From contig WNZI01000001.1 in NCBI GenBank assembly GCA_009728235.1, positions 124,001-188,000 on the forward strand: a DNA stretch of 64,000 nucleotides, read 5' to 3'. This document shows positions 19,606-27,278 of the stretch, in pieces (positions within the stretch are counted from its first letter, which is position 1; every line of letters begins with the position of its first letter). Both the position numbers and the translations under genes were made by a program. The notes under the pieces are model-generated. The model ran no database searches and was not told the origin of the DNA. It saw only the letters and a list, made by a program, of their open reading frames with translations. The DNA is from Vibrio cholerae. Lineage in GTDB: Bacteria; Actinomycetota; Actinomycetes; Actinomycetales; Micrococcaceae.

Positions 19606-20042
19606 CGGCCGTGATCAACGACATCATCGTCTCCACCCTCCTGGTCGGTGGCTCCTTCATGTCCCTCGCCGCGGGGATCGGGCTGGTGCGGTTCCCCGAC
19701 CTGCTCTCCCGGATGCACGCCGCGACCAAGCCACAGGTCCTCGGCCTCCTGCTGTTCCTCCTGGCGCTGGCGGTCGAGTTCGAGAGCTGGCTGCTGGTCC
19801 CGGTCCTCGTGCTGTGCTGGGTGTTCCAGTTGCTCACGAGCCCGGTCTCGGCGCACATGGTGGGCCGGGCAGGGTATCGCACGCGGCACCTGCGGCGCGA
19901 CCTGCTCACCCTCGACGAGCTGGACGACATCGTGACGCGGGCGGCCGCAGGTGACGAGGGTGATGCGGTCGATCCGCAGCACGACGAAGGAGGCGAGCGA
20001 CCGTCGGACGGACCCGGTCCCTCCGGCTCGGACCGTCGATGA
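19602..20042 (+). CDS. mrpG: Na+(K+)/H+ antiporter subunit G
   Basis: This is the last gene of the Mrp operon. Three TM helices in the first ~85 residues include GIGLVRFPDLLSRMHAATKPQVLGLLL, the conserved MrpG block. The remaining ~55 residues form a hydrophilic, Asp/Glu/Gly/Pro-rich tail (LDELDDIVTRAAAGDEGDAV). GTG start with 4-nt overlap to mrpF. Together mrpA-G would export Na+ (or K+) in exchange for protons, supporting pH and salt homeostasis. Confidence 0.92.
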   Translation: MTAVINDIIVSTLLVGGSFMSLAAGIGLVRFPDLLSRMHAATKPQVLGLLLFLLALAVEFESWLLVPVLVLCWVFQLLTSPVSAHMVGRAGYRTRHLRRDLLTLDELDDIVTRAAAGDEGDAVDPQHDEGGERPSDGPGPSGSDRR

Positions 20043-20102
20043 GCGCCCCCACGGTGGATAGCGCGGGCGGCGGGCAGTAAGGTTACTGCTGATCGAGGGG
20101 CG

Positions 20103-20507
20103 ATGAAGATGGTGTCAGGTTCGGGTGTGTACGGGTCGCAGCGTTCTGCGGTGGCGATCGAGGACGACGCCGACATCCGCCACCTGCTGGTGATCGTCCT
20201 GGAGAAGAGGGGCTTCGCAGTGCACGAGGCCATCACGGGATTCCAGGGCCAGCAGCTCGTCGAGGCCGTCGGGCCCGATCTCATCACCCTGGACCTCAAC
20301 CTGCCGGACATGGACGGCATCGACCTCTGTTCGGACCTCAGAGCCGTGTCGGACGCCCACATCCTCACGATCTCCGCCCGCCCCCCGCAACTCACGACGG
20401 AGCAGTGCCTGCTCGCCGGTTCGAACCACTTCATCCCCAAGCCCTTCAGCCCGCGGCTCCTCGGTGCCTACCTCGACAGCGTCTTCCCCCGTGAGGGCGC
20501 CGCGTAG
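20103..20507 (+). CDS. Stand-alone response regulator receiver protein
   Basis: The 134-residue protein consists only of a CheY-like receiver domain: acidic pair IEDD near the N-terminus, phospho-acceptor Asp in LDLNLPDMDG, the Thr/Ser position in ILTISAR, and the conserved Lys in IPKPFSP. No output domain follows. It starts 60 nt downstream of mrpG and may be read from the same direction. No cognate histidine kinase is adjacent. Single-domain regulators act by protein contact or relay phosphate; its partner cannot be told from here. Confidence 0.88.
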   Translation: MKMVSGSGVYGSQRSAVAIEDDADIRHLLVIVLEKRGFAVHEAITGFQGQQLVEAVGPDLITLDLNLPDMDGIDLCSDLRAVSDAHILTISARPPQLTTEQCLLAGSNHFIPKPFSPRLLGAYLDSVFPREGAA

Positions 20508-20546
20508 GAGCCGCAGGACGGTCCTCCGGGCCGTTGCGACCGAGGG

Positions 20547-21194
20547 TCAGCGCTCGAGGATCGTGCAGACGCAGGCCCTGTTCCCCTCGGGATCGGCCAA
20601 GACGGTGAAAGCCGGGGCCGCGGCGTCGTCGACCACCGTGCCGCCGGCCGCGACGGCGGCCGCTATCCGGGTTCCCGCCACGTCATGCGGCACCCACAGG
20701 TCCAGGTGGAAACGCTGGCGAGGTGTCTCGTGCGCGTCCGTGTGCTGGAACCACAGCAGGGGGACCCGGCCCGTGGGATCGGCCACGTCGTCGCCTTCCG
20801 CCGCGTCGGCGTCCCCCGTGAGGAGCGCCGCCCAGAACGGCCCGGCCGCGGCGACGTCCGCGGTGTCGAGGGCGAGTTCGACGACGGCCGGGGCCGAGGG
20901 GTCGGCCGGGATCCCGTGCTCGCGCGCTGCCGCGCTGATGCTGTGCGCCAGGGCGGCGTCGCGCTCCGTCACTCCGCCGACGTCGTGGCTCAGCAGCGCC
21001 ACGTCGACGTGCGCGTAGGTCAACCTGATGTCGGGGTGGTGGTTCGCGGCCTCCGCGAGGTCGCCGATCGCTGACACCAGTGCCAGTCCGCTGGCGAAAT
21101 CGCGGGTGAGGAACCGCGCGTGCAGCGCCTGGGCGAGCTTGCGCCAGTCGTCCAGGCCGGCGTCGAGGACCTGTTGCGTGCTGAGGAGGCTCAT
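20547..21194 (-). CDS. 4a-hydroxytetrahydrobiopterin dehydratase fused to a VOC-type domain
   Basis: Residues 1 to about 95 are a pterin-4a-carbinolamine dehydratase domain with the motif AANHHPDIRLTYAHVDVALLSHD...ERDAALAHSI, where the HHP histidines are the active site for dehydrating 4a-hydroxytetrahydropterins. Residues ~110-215 resemble a glyoxalase/VOC fold (VVELALDTADVAAAGPFWAALLTG...RFHLDLWVPHDVAGTRIAAAVAAGG...LADPEGNRACVCT). The 215-residue fusion starts with the ATG at 21194. The dehydratase could recycle pterin cofactor or act elsewhere; no aromatic amino-acid hydroxylase gene is nearby, and the VOC ligand is unknown. Confidence 0.85.
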   Translation of the reverse strand: MSLLSTQQVLDAGLDDWRKLAQALHARFLTRDFASGLALVSAIGDLAEAANHHPDIRLTYAHVDVALLSHDVGGVTERDAALAHSISAAAREHGIPADPSAPAVVELALDTADVAAAGPFWAALLTGDADAAEGDDVADPTGRVPLLWFQHTDAHETPRQRFHLDLWVPHDVAGTRIAAAVAAGGTVVDDAAAPAFTVLADPEGNRACVCTILER

Positions 21195-21285
21195 GCCGCC
21201 AGTATTCTCCAGTGCCGGCAGGAAGAGAAGAGTGCGAGGACGGTCCGCTTCGCTGTCGGTACACGAAGGGATGTACTGTTGTGGG

Positions 21286-22041
21286 ATGGACATCATCATC
21301 GGCGCAGCGGCCCCTGTCCGACCTGCCCTGGGCGCGCAGCGCCGGGCGGTCCTGTCGCGCCGGATCCGGCTGTTCGTCTCCGTGACGATCGCGTACAACG
21401 TCATCGAAGCCGTCGTGGCCCTCGGTGCAGGGACGATCGCCTCGTCGTCCGCACTCGTCGGCTTCGGTCTGGACTCCATGGTCGAGGTCCTCTCGGCCGC
21501 AGCAGTGGCCTGGCAGTTCGCCGGTCGGGATCCGGAGGCGCGGGAGACCATCGCGCTCCGGCTCATCGCCTTCTCCTTCTTCGGGCTCGCCGCGGTCGTG
21601 ACGATCGGCGCCGTCCGGGCCCTGTCGGGAGCCGCGGAACCCCAGCACTCACCGGTCGGGATCATCCTGGCGGCCGTCAGCCTCGCGGTGATGCCGTTCC
21701 TCTCCTGGGCCCAGCGCAGGGCCGGGCGCGAGCTCGGGTCCCGATCCGCCGTCGCGGACTCCCGGCAGACCCTCCTGTGCACCTACCTCTCCGGAGTCCT
21801 GCTCCTCGGACTGCTGCTCAACAGCACCCTCGGGTGGGCCTGGGCGGATCCGGTCGCCGCCCTGATCATCGCCGCCGTCGCTGTCAGGGAAGGGCTCGAT
21901 GCGTGGAAGGGGAACACCTGCTGCGCGCCCCTGGCCACGGCCGCAGGGACCAGCCCCGACGTCCGGGCCGATCGTCGCGTACCCGACCCCGCCGTGCCCG
22001 CGACAGACGCCGGTTCCTCCTGCTCCTGCTGCAGCACCTGA
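21286..22041 (+). CDS. Cation transporter related to the cation diffusion facilitator family, Cys-rich C-terminus
   Basis: The 251-residue membrane protein has about six TM helices. Motifs IAYNVIEAVVALGAGTIASSSALVGFGLDSMVEVLSAAAVAW and DSRQTLLCTYLSGVLLLGLLLN...WADPVAALIIAAVAVREGLDAW match the CDF-like cation transporters found in actinobacteria. Asp residues in GLDSM and WADP would form the metal site. The C-terminus has cysteines (GNTCCAP and a terminal CSCC), unusual for the fold and suggestive of soft-metal binding. The ATG at 21286 was preferred; an in-frame ATG at 21271 would add MYCCG. Metal specificity is not established. Confidence 0.82.
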   Translation: MDIIIGAAAPVRPALGAQRRAVLSRRIRLFVSVTIAYNVIEAVVALGAGTIASSSALVGFGLDSMVEVLSAAAVAWQFAGRDPEARETIALRLIAFSFFGLAAVVTIGAVRALSGAAEPQHSPVGIILAAVSLAVMPFLSWAQRRAGRELGSRSAVADSRQTLLCTYLSGVLLLGLLLNSTLGWAWADPVAALIIAAVAVREGLDAWKGNTCCAPLATAAGTSPDVRADRRVPDPAVPATDAGSSCSCCST

Positions 22042-22147
22042 CACCACCGTCCGTTCCGGGTGTGACCAACCACTGCCCCCGCCCGTCTGACCGTGCCGCC
22101 GGATGGGCGGCAGCACGGGAACCAGCGCCCGACCGAGGAGACACGCC

Positions 22148-22843
22148 GTGCCCGCGACAGCCCCCGCTTCCACTCCCGCCCGAACGGGGCGGTTGAGCGT
22201 CCAGAACCGCATCGCCCTCGCCCTGCTCGTCGCTGCGGTCCTCGTCCTTGGTCTGATCGTCCTCCTGAGCGGGATCGGTGGCAGCCCACGGACGGCGGAA
22301 CCCGGTGCCGCCGCCCAAGCCGTCCGCGAGGACAGCCACCGCCTGTCCCAGGCTCCGGACGAGAAGGCAGTCCTCGTCGAGTTCCTCGACTTCGAGTGCG
22401 AGGTCTGCCGCGAAGCCCACCCCCTCGTCGAGGAACTGAGTGCCGACTACGGCGGTAACCTCACGGTCGTCGCCCGCTATTTCCCCCTGCCGGGCCACCC
22501 GAACTCGGAGACCGCGGCCGTCGCTGTCGAGGCCGCCGCTCAGCAGGGTGCGTTCGGGCAGATGCACAGCCGGATGTACGAGAAACAGCCGGAGTGGGCG
22601 CACGCCCCGGAGTCCCGCGCAGGAACGTTCCGTGAGTACGCGCAGTCCCTGGGGCTGGACATGGCGGCGTACGACGACGCGATCGCCGATGCTGACACCC
22701 TGGACCGTGTCTCGAGGGACAGGAACGAAGGGCTCGCGCTCGGCGTCGACGGCACCCCGACCTTCTTCCTCGACGGCCGGAAGATCCAGCCGTCGACCGT
22801 GGAGGAGTTCCGCAGCCTCATCGAGACAGCCATCGCGGACTGA
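22148..22843 (+). CDS. DsbA-like thiol-disulfide oxidoreductase, membrane-anchored
   Basis: The 231-residue protein has an N-terminal signal anchor (ALALLVAAVLVLGLIVLL, about residues 24-42) and a thioredoxin-fold domain with the redox motif CEVC in FLDFECEVCREAHPLVEEL and the cis-Pro loop GTPTFFLDG. This domain introduces disulfides into exported proteins outside the membrane. The GTG at 22148 follows GAGGAG by nine bases. It lies 18 nt before the VKOR-like gene, which would reoxidise it; the two form a complete oxidative folding pair. Confidence 0.9.
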   Translation: MPATAPASTPARTGRLSVQNRIALALLVAAVLVLGLIVLLSGIGGSPRTAEPGAAAQAVREDSHRLSQAPDEKAVLVEFLDFECEVCREAHPLVEELSADYGGNLTVVARYFPLPGHPNSETAAVAVEAAAQQGAFGQMHSRMYEKQPEWAHAPESRAGTFREYAQSLGLDMAAYDDAIADADTLDRVSRDRNEGLALGVDGTPTFFLDGRKIQPSTVEEFRSLIETAIAD

Positions 22844-22861
22844 TCCGCATCACCAGGACGG

Positions 22862-23524
22862 ATGACCGACGCCATGACCGACGCTGCACCTGATCCCGTG
22901 ACGGCGGAAGCCACACCGGGCGCCACCCTCTCCGGTGACGGGCTGCCCGCCTTCGCGCGGCGGGTTCCGTTCGGGCTGCTGCTGCTGATGGCAGGAGCGA
23001 CGGGGTGGGTCGCTGCCTCGATCCTCATCCTCGAGAAGCTCGAACTGCTGCGCGACCCGAGCCACGTGACGAGCTGCGACATCAATCCGTGGGTCTCGTG
23101 CGGGCGGGTCATGGAGACCTGGCAGTCCGAGCTCTTCGGGTTCCCCAACCCCCTCATCGGGCTCGTCGGGTTCACGGTCGTCATCACCACCGGCGTGGCA
23201 CTGTTGGCGGGTGCGCGGCTCGAGCGGTGGTACTGGGCGGGGCTGCAGGCGGGGGTGACACTGGGCGCCTTCTTCGCCGTGTGGCTGTGGAGCCAGGCCC
23301 TGTTCGAGATCTACATCCTCTGCCTGTACTGCATGGTCGTCTGGGCCGCGATGATCCCGCTGTTCATCCTGACCACGGCCCGCAACCTCGCCCACGGTGT
23401 GATCCCCGCTCCCGCCGCCGTCACCCGCTGGATCTCGGCCTGGGTGGGTCCCCTCGTCGCGGTCACCTATATCGCCGCCGGCGCCTCGGTGTTCTTCCGG
23501 TTCCTGCACGTCTTCACGGCCTGA
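22862..23524 (+). CDS. Vitamin K epoxide reductase family protein (VKOR)
   Basis: The 220-residue integral membrane protein has four to five TM helices. Loop cysteines in TSCDINPWVSCG and the active-site CxxC in ILCLYCMVVW are those of bacterial VKOR, which passes electrons from DsbA to quinone. The gene starts 18 nt after the dsbA-like gene. The pair takes the place of DsbA/DsbB and probably serves secreted proteins with paired cysteines, including the TasA-like proteins 1.5 kb away; that last link is inference. Confidence 0.92.
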   Translation: MTDAMTDAAPDPVTAEATPGATLSGDGLPAFARRVPFGLLLLMAGATGWVAASILILEKLELLRDPSHVTSCDINPWVSCGRVMETWQSELFGFPNPLIGLVGFTVVITTGVALLAGARLERWYWAGLQAGVTLGAFFAVWLWSQALFEIYILCLYCMVVWAAMIPLFILTTARNLAHGVIPAPAAVTRWISAWVGPLVAVTYIAAGASVFFRFLHVFTA

Positions 23525-23690
23525 GGGCCGGCGTGGGGAGGGCAAGCTCGATACTGCCGCCCGCACCTTCAGTCCCGAGCCGGGTCATCGGTATGCATCG
23601 CGGCTCTCGTCCCGGTGCAGAGGAACGCTGTCCGAGGAGCGCGTAGAACGATCCGCCAACGGATTACTCCCTCAGCCGGCATTCCACCTC

Positions 23691-23927
23691 CTATCCGCGC
23701 TCGAGGTCAGCTCGTTCCCGACGTCGAATTCTGCGTCCGCGGAACGCCAGGACGATCCAGTAGGTCGCGAGACCAGCGCCGACGACGAGGAAGAACCAAT
23801 CCCACGTGGTCCCATCGCCGTACGCGAGGCGGATGATGATCGGGATAGTGAGCAGCACGGCACCGAGGAAGCCTGCGATCAGGCGCCCGTCGTTATGGAG
23901 AACCTCGTCGTTTCTCTGGACTTTCAT
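23691..23927 (-). CDS. Small membrane protein, hypothetical
   Basis: The 78-residue protein has two TM helices (about 17-35 and 43-62) and a very basic C-terminus (RGRRIRRRERADLERG). Start ATG at 23927 with MKVQRNDEV. No recognisable family. Codon use is similar to the neighbours. It stands alone between the VKOR gene and the signal peptidase gene, on the minus strand. Confidence 0.55.
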   Translation of the reverse strand: MKVQRNDEVLHNDGRLIAGFLGAVLLTIPIIIRLAYGDGTTWDWFFLVVGAGLATYWIVLAFRGRRIRRRERADLERG

Positions 23928-24154
23928 ACCCCCACTCTGTCAGGGAGCGTTGCCGGAATGAAGGGTAAGGCCCGATCGGATCGACCGCTGCCCCGTGAAC
24001 CACCCTCCGATGGCGACACCGGAACCGCCCCCACAAGCTGACCACAGAAGTCCACCCGGAACCTCGGATCCGGTGGCATCCGGCAGGATCCGACCAGAGA
24101 GAGCGCCTGTTCGAGGACGATCGTCGGGAGTGGACCCGATGTTCGTTCGGGGAC

Positions 24155-24919
24155 CTAGTGACCGGTTCCGGCGGTTTCCAGGGCTTCGGGCGCGCCGGTG
24201 TTGTCGTCGGTGGTCGGGGCTGGGCGTGACCAGATCATGGTCAGGAGCCCGATGACGAGGACTGCTGGTGCCCCGTAGACGAGAGCGTCGCTGACGATGG
24301 GTGTGCGGAGGGCCCGGATGGCTTCTCCGATGACCGGGATGACGAACGCCTGTTGGTAGACGTGGTCACCGTCGAGGGTCGCGACCCATGGGTCGGCTGC
24401 TTCGTTGGCGTCGCCCTTGGTGCGGACCGCTGTCGTTCCGTCGGGGTTGGTGATGACCTCGACGACCCGGTGTGTCTCGACCCGGTGGTCCTCGACAGGG
24501 ATGTGGTAGCTGATGACGTCCCCTACCTCCACGGCGGCGACGGGCTGCTCGGTCGTGACGACGACGTCGCCCGGGACGATGCTGGGAGCCATGCTGCCGG
24601 TGAGCATCGTCGCCGTCTGGTATCCCAGGAAGCGGGGTCCGACCGCGAGGAACAGGAACGCCATGATCGCGGCGATCACCAGGAGTGTTCCTGCACCGTT
24701 GAGCAGTGCGCCGAGGACGCGGCGTGCAGGGCTGACAGGGCGCCTCGCCGCGGGAGCAGAAGGAACCGCGGGTGACCCATCAGCGGGGGCGACAGCTGCG
24801 CGGGACGCGACCGGGGGTGAGACGGGGGCGGCGGCAGGTGTTGAGCGGGCAGCGTCGGGAACAGCGTCGACGCTGGTGGGGAAGCCGTCGATTCCGGGTG
24901 TGAGGGTGATGAGTGCCAC
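24155..24919 (-). CDS. sipW: Signal peptidase I, SipW/ER type (S26B)
   Basis: The 254-residue membrane protease has an N-terminal Pro/Ala-rich cytoplasmic tail (about residues 1-65), a TM helix (~73-95), and an extracytoplasmic catalytic domain. The nucleophile Ser is in TMLTGSMAPSIVPGD (about residue 109) and the general base is a His in HRVETHRVVEV (about residue 150), the Ser-His dyad of the SipW/archaeal/ER type rather than Ser-Lys. A second TM helix lies near the C-terminus (~215-237). SipW enzymes process TasA/camelysin-like proteins; tasA1 lies immediately upstream on the same strand. The start is the ATG at 24919. A truncated paralogue occurs at 44453-44737. Confidence 0.9.
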   Translation of the reverse strand: MALITLTPGIDGFPTSVDAVPDAARSTPAAAPVSPPVASRAAVAPADGSPAVPSAPAARRPVSPARRVLGALLNGAGTLLVIAAIMAFLFLAVGPRFLGYQTATMLTGSMAPSIVPGDVVVTTEQPVAAVEVGDVISYHIPVEDHRVETHRVVEVITNPDGTTAVRTKGDANEAADPWVATLDGDHVYQQAFVIPVIGEAIRALRTPIVSDALVYGAPAVLVIGLLTMIWSRPAPTTDDNTGAPEALETAGTGH

Positions 24920-25018
24920 GAGGTGCTGCCTTTTCTCTCATCCCTTGATGAGGTCACTGTGCTGCTGGGGATCGTCGATCGACTGCTCGACCCGGAAGAT
25001 GAGGGGCGTCGAGCACGT

Positions 25019-25048
25019 GGGGCGCTTCGCGAGGATGCAGAGCGCCCC
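25019..25048 (-). terminator. Hairpin between tasA1 and sipW
   Basis: GGGGCGCT (25019-25026) pairs perfectly with AGCGCCCC (25041-25048) around a 14-nt loop. It lies 17 nt after the tasA1 stop and ahead of sipW, so it may set a higher tasA1 transcript level than sipW by partial termination or 3'-end protection. No T-run follows. Confidence 0.5.
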
Positions 25049-25064
25049 AGGAGTAGTACTGCGG

Positions 25065-25736
25065 TCAGCGGTTGGTGGCTGCGCGCTGGGTGGCGGTGAA
25101 GGCGAAGTCGACTGCGCTGCTCAGGCCCTGGAAGGTGTTGTCGGCCGCGGTGGGGAGGGTTGCGGTGACACGAAGGTTGTCGGCCTTGCCGTTGGCGACG
25201 GACTGGAGGTTGTTCAGCACGACGTTCAGACCGATGATGGCCTTCGGAGCGAGGACTGCAGTGGTGGTACCGGAGCAGGTGTAGGTGTAGGCGGGTGCGG
25301 TCCCGGCTTCGGTCCAGGGGACGCTGCAGGCGTCGATGGCGACCTGGAGGCCGTTGGCGGTGTCCGAGGTCAGCTTCGTGACGGGAGAGTTGGCGGTGGG
25401 GGTGGTGCTCAGGGTGACTCCACCGAAGTCCTGGTTCCCTGCGTTGGAAAGGGTGACAGCGCGTTGGATGGTGTCGCCGGGGATCACGCCTGCGGCGGGG
25501 ACCGTGAGGCGGTTCGCGGCCGTGCCGGCCGTTCCGAGAGCGACGTTCACAGTGCCGGCAGTGACTGTTTCGCTGGCCGAGGTGGTCGAGGTGAAGGAAC
25601 CATAGGTGCCAAGACCCGCGACCGAAGCTGCGACGCCGAGCAGGGCGACGGAGGCGAGGACCTTACCGGAGGTGGACTTCATGCTGAGGCGAGCGGGGCG
25701 GGAGGTGCGTGCGGTGCGTGCCATGGTGAGACCCAT
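25065..25736 (-). CDS. TasA/camelysin-like secreted protein 1
   Basis: The 223-residue exported protein has a long signal region (basic MARTARTSRPARLSMKS, then KVLASVALLGVAASVAGLGT) followed by TYGSFTSTTSASETVTAGT, the SipW-dependent processing region common to TasA, CalY/camelysin and related actinobacterial proteins. The mature domain is Thr/Val/Ala-rich with two cysteines (DACSVPW and YTCSGTT). In Bacilli TasA forms extracellular fibres of the biofilm matrix; fibre formation here is inference. Two paralogues lie at 27279 and 44853. The start at 25736 (MGLTMART) was chosen because the same MGL.MART start is kept in tasA3; ATG 25724 is an alternative. Followed by sipW on the same strand. Confidence 0.85.
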   Translation of the reverse strand: MGLTMARTARTSRPARLSMKSTSGKVLASVALLGVAASVAGLGTYGSFTSTTSASETVTAGTVNVALGTAGTAANRLTVPAAGVIPGDTIQRAVTLSNAGNQDFGGVTLSTTPTANSPVTKLTSDTANGLQVAIDACSVPWTEAGTAPAYTYTCSGTTTAVLAPKAIIGLNVVLNNLQSVANGKADNLRVTATLPTAADNTFQGLSSAVDFAFTATQRAATNR

Positions 25737-26065
25737 TTCGTGAGATGCCGTAGAAGAGACCGTGGAACCAAGAACCCGTCCTGCGTCCCTGTTCCTCTGA
25801 GATCAATCCTGCTCCCGAACCATCAACCCACCACTGGTTCAACGTCAAAGGAAGACCGAAGAAACCCCGAAGACCTCACTCAACCCGTGCACGAACAACC
25901 AGTCGGGCACCGCGTGGAGGTGTGACAGGCTGTGGGTTCTTCCAGCGGCGGCGATGTCCTGTGTCGTTGCGCGAGATCGTCCTCGACGCATGACCGGCGG
26001 TTCGACAGGGGATGGGCTTGCCGGCAATCCCGGATGCGATGGCGTGCAGGGGGCGGTGTCTGTTG
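25737..26065. other. Intergenic region upstream of tasA1, holds a conserved block
   Basis: These 329 bases contain no convincing gene. The part nearest tasA1 carries the block shared with the tasA3 upstream region (see 25824-25870). The rest, towards the small zinc protein gene, shows only short shadow frames and no clear hairpin. Confidence 0.6.
25824..25870 (-). promoter_or_regulatory. Upstream block conserved between tasA1 and tasA3
   Basis: On the minus strand this block contains TTTCTTCGGTCTTCCTTTGA and then GTTGAACCAGTGGTGGGTT. The tasA3 upstream block (45614-45668) has TTTCTTCGGTTTTCCTTCGA followed by a related GTT.AAC.ACCAGTGGGTT. Distance to the respective start codons is about 90-140 nt in both cases. 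Conservation of non-coding sequence between paralogues whose coding 5' ends have diverged by roughly a fifth suggests promoter or regulator binding. Function is inference. Confidence 0.5.
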
Positions 26066-26311
26066 TCAGCCTGCTTCAATGGTCTGGCTCCCTGCCGAGG
26101 AGTTCGCCGCCGCCCGGATCGTACGGCTGACCGCTGTCTCCGGAAGCGTCCCTACCGGCTGCAGGTTGACCTGGCGGAGGCCACAGGCGTCGCAGCGCAT
26201 GTACATGACCCGTCCCTCCGATGTCGGGTGCGTCGATTCCGTCACCCACATGTGTTCATGATCGACGTGCTTGATGTCCCCGTGGAGGACGTTCGCGGTG
26301 AAGAAACTCAT
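26066..26311 (-). CDS. Small putative zinc-binding protein, hypothetical
   Basis: The 81-residue protein starts MSFFTANVLHGDIKHVDHEH and contains RCDACGLRQVNLQPV, a CxxC zinc-ribbon-like pair, plus several His. A second Cys pair is absent, so any metal site is half or shared in a dimer. It is unrecognised, but the composition (balanced, not an Arg/Pro-rich shadow) supports a real gene. It diverges from the CGNR zinc-finger gene with only 25 nt between the two start codons, so promoters must overlap the coding sequences or messages are leaderless. Confidence 0.5.
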   Translation of the reverse strand: MSFFTANVLHGDIKHVDHEHMWVTESTHPTSEGRVMYMRCDACGLRQVNLQPVGTLPETAVSRTIRAAANSSAGSQTIEAG

Positions 26312-26336
26312 GACTCCACGGTGATGTAATGTGCTT

Positions 26337-26863
26337 ATGCAACTCAACCCTTACGGCGAATATGCGGTTCTCCTCGCGGCGTCTCTCGCCAATGACTGGC
26401 CCGAAGATCGGAACGGCATCATCGCCAGAACGCGCGAGTTCGGCATGACCATGCGCTTTCCACGCCGACCCGAGGATCATTGTGGGGTGCGCGATGTGAT
26501 TGACGAGTGGCTCACCGTGGTCGACGCCGACTCAGCCGACACCAGGGCTGGGCTGTTGAACCACTCGATGGCTGAGGCTGCGCGTATCCGCGCCTCACCG
26601 ACCATGACGGTGAGGGATGGCACCTGCACTACCGGGACGAAGGACAGGCACTGCCGGAAGTACTCCGCGCTGTGGTCGGTGTCGGTACCTCGCTCCATCT
26701 CGTTACGCGGGGCATGCACAGGCTGAGTCGATGCGCCGCGGAACCGTGCAGGGCCGTGGTCGTCGACACGACACGCAACGGGCGGCAGCGGTATTGCTCC
26801 GTGCGGTGCGCGAACCGGGCAGCGGTCCGAAGGCACCGGGACCGCTCCGGACGTCCTCTCTGA
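26337..26863 (+). pseudogene. CGNR zinc-finger (ABATE domain) regulator-like protein, frame-disrupted
   Basis: The N-terminal part (NPYGEYAVLLAASLANDWP...TRAGLLNHSMAEAARI) is an ABATE-type domain. The continuation PRLTDHDGEGWHLHYRDEGQ and the zinc finger MHRLSRCAAEPCRAVVVDTT..RQRYCSVRCANRAAVRRHR lie in another frame. The join is near 26583-26592 and needs one extra base (for example ATCCG to ATCCCG). Repaired length is 175 residues, normal for the family. Members are predicted DNA-binding stress regulators. All required cysteines (C..C, CSVRC) are present. The break may be a sequencing indel. Confidence 0.8.
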
Positions 26864-27278
26864 GGGGAGCCGAGTGCACTGAAGCCGACGGGTCCCTTCC
26901 CTGTTACGCCTGGGTCCGCTGGGGAGCCGGTGTGACTGATGCCGCCGATGCTGCAGTGTCGGAGAGTCACCGACTCGGCGGGAAGGGGTGCCGATACCTG
27001 ATGCACTCCCGGGGTCGTTGATGCTCGACGCCACCTTCGACCGGGGCAGATACGCCAGGATCACGCACCCGCGGCGTCGAAGCGGGGACGGTACTCGCTG
27101 ACGCAGGTTTCGCGCAGGATCCTGCGTGCGCATCGCATGTGGGGCTCATCACTACGTAGGCTGAGTTCGATGGACCGGGCTGGTCGACTCCGCAGGATCG
27201 AGGCGACCGCCGCTAGCGGGTTCCATGGCGATCCGGGGGACGAATGGGCAAGGCATCTTTCGTAGTGGTGGCACCAGC
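26864..27278. other. 415-nt region upstream of tasA2, no gene seen; perfect palindrome at 27113-27126
   Basis: Only shadow frames occur here. Notable is the perfect 14-nt palindrome CGCAGGATCCTGCG at 27113-27126, about 150 nt upstream of the tasA2 start, which could be an operator. The block conserved upstream of tasA1 and tasA3 is not visible, so tasA2 is probably controlled differently. Confidence 0.5.
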
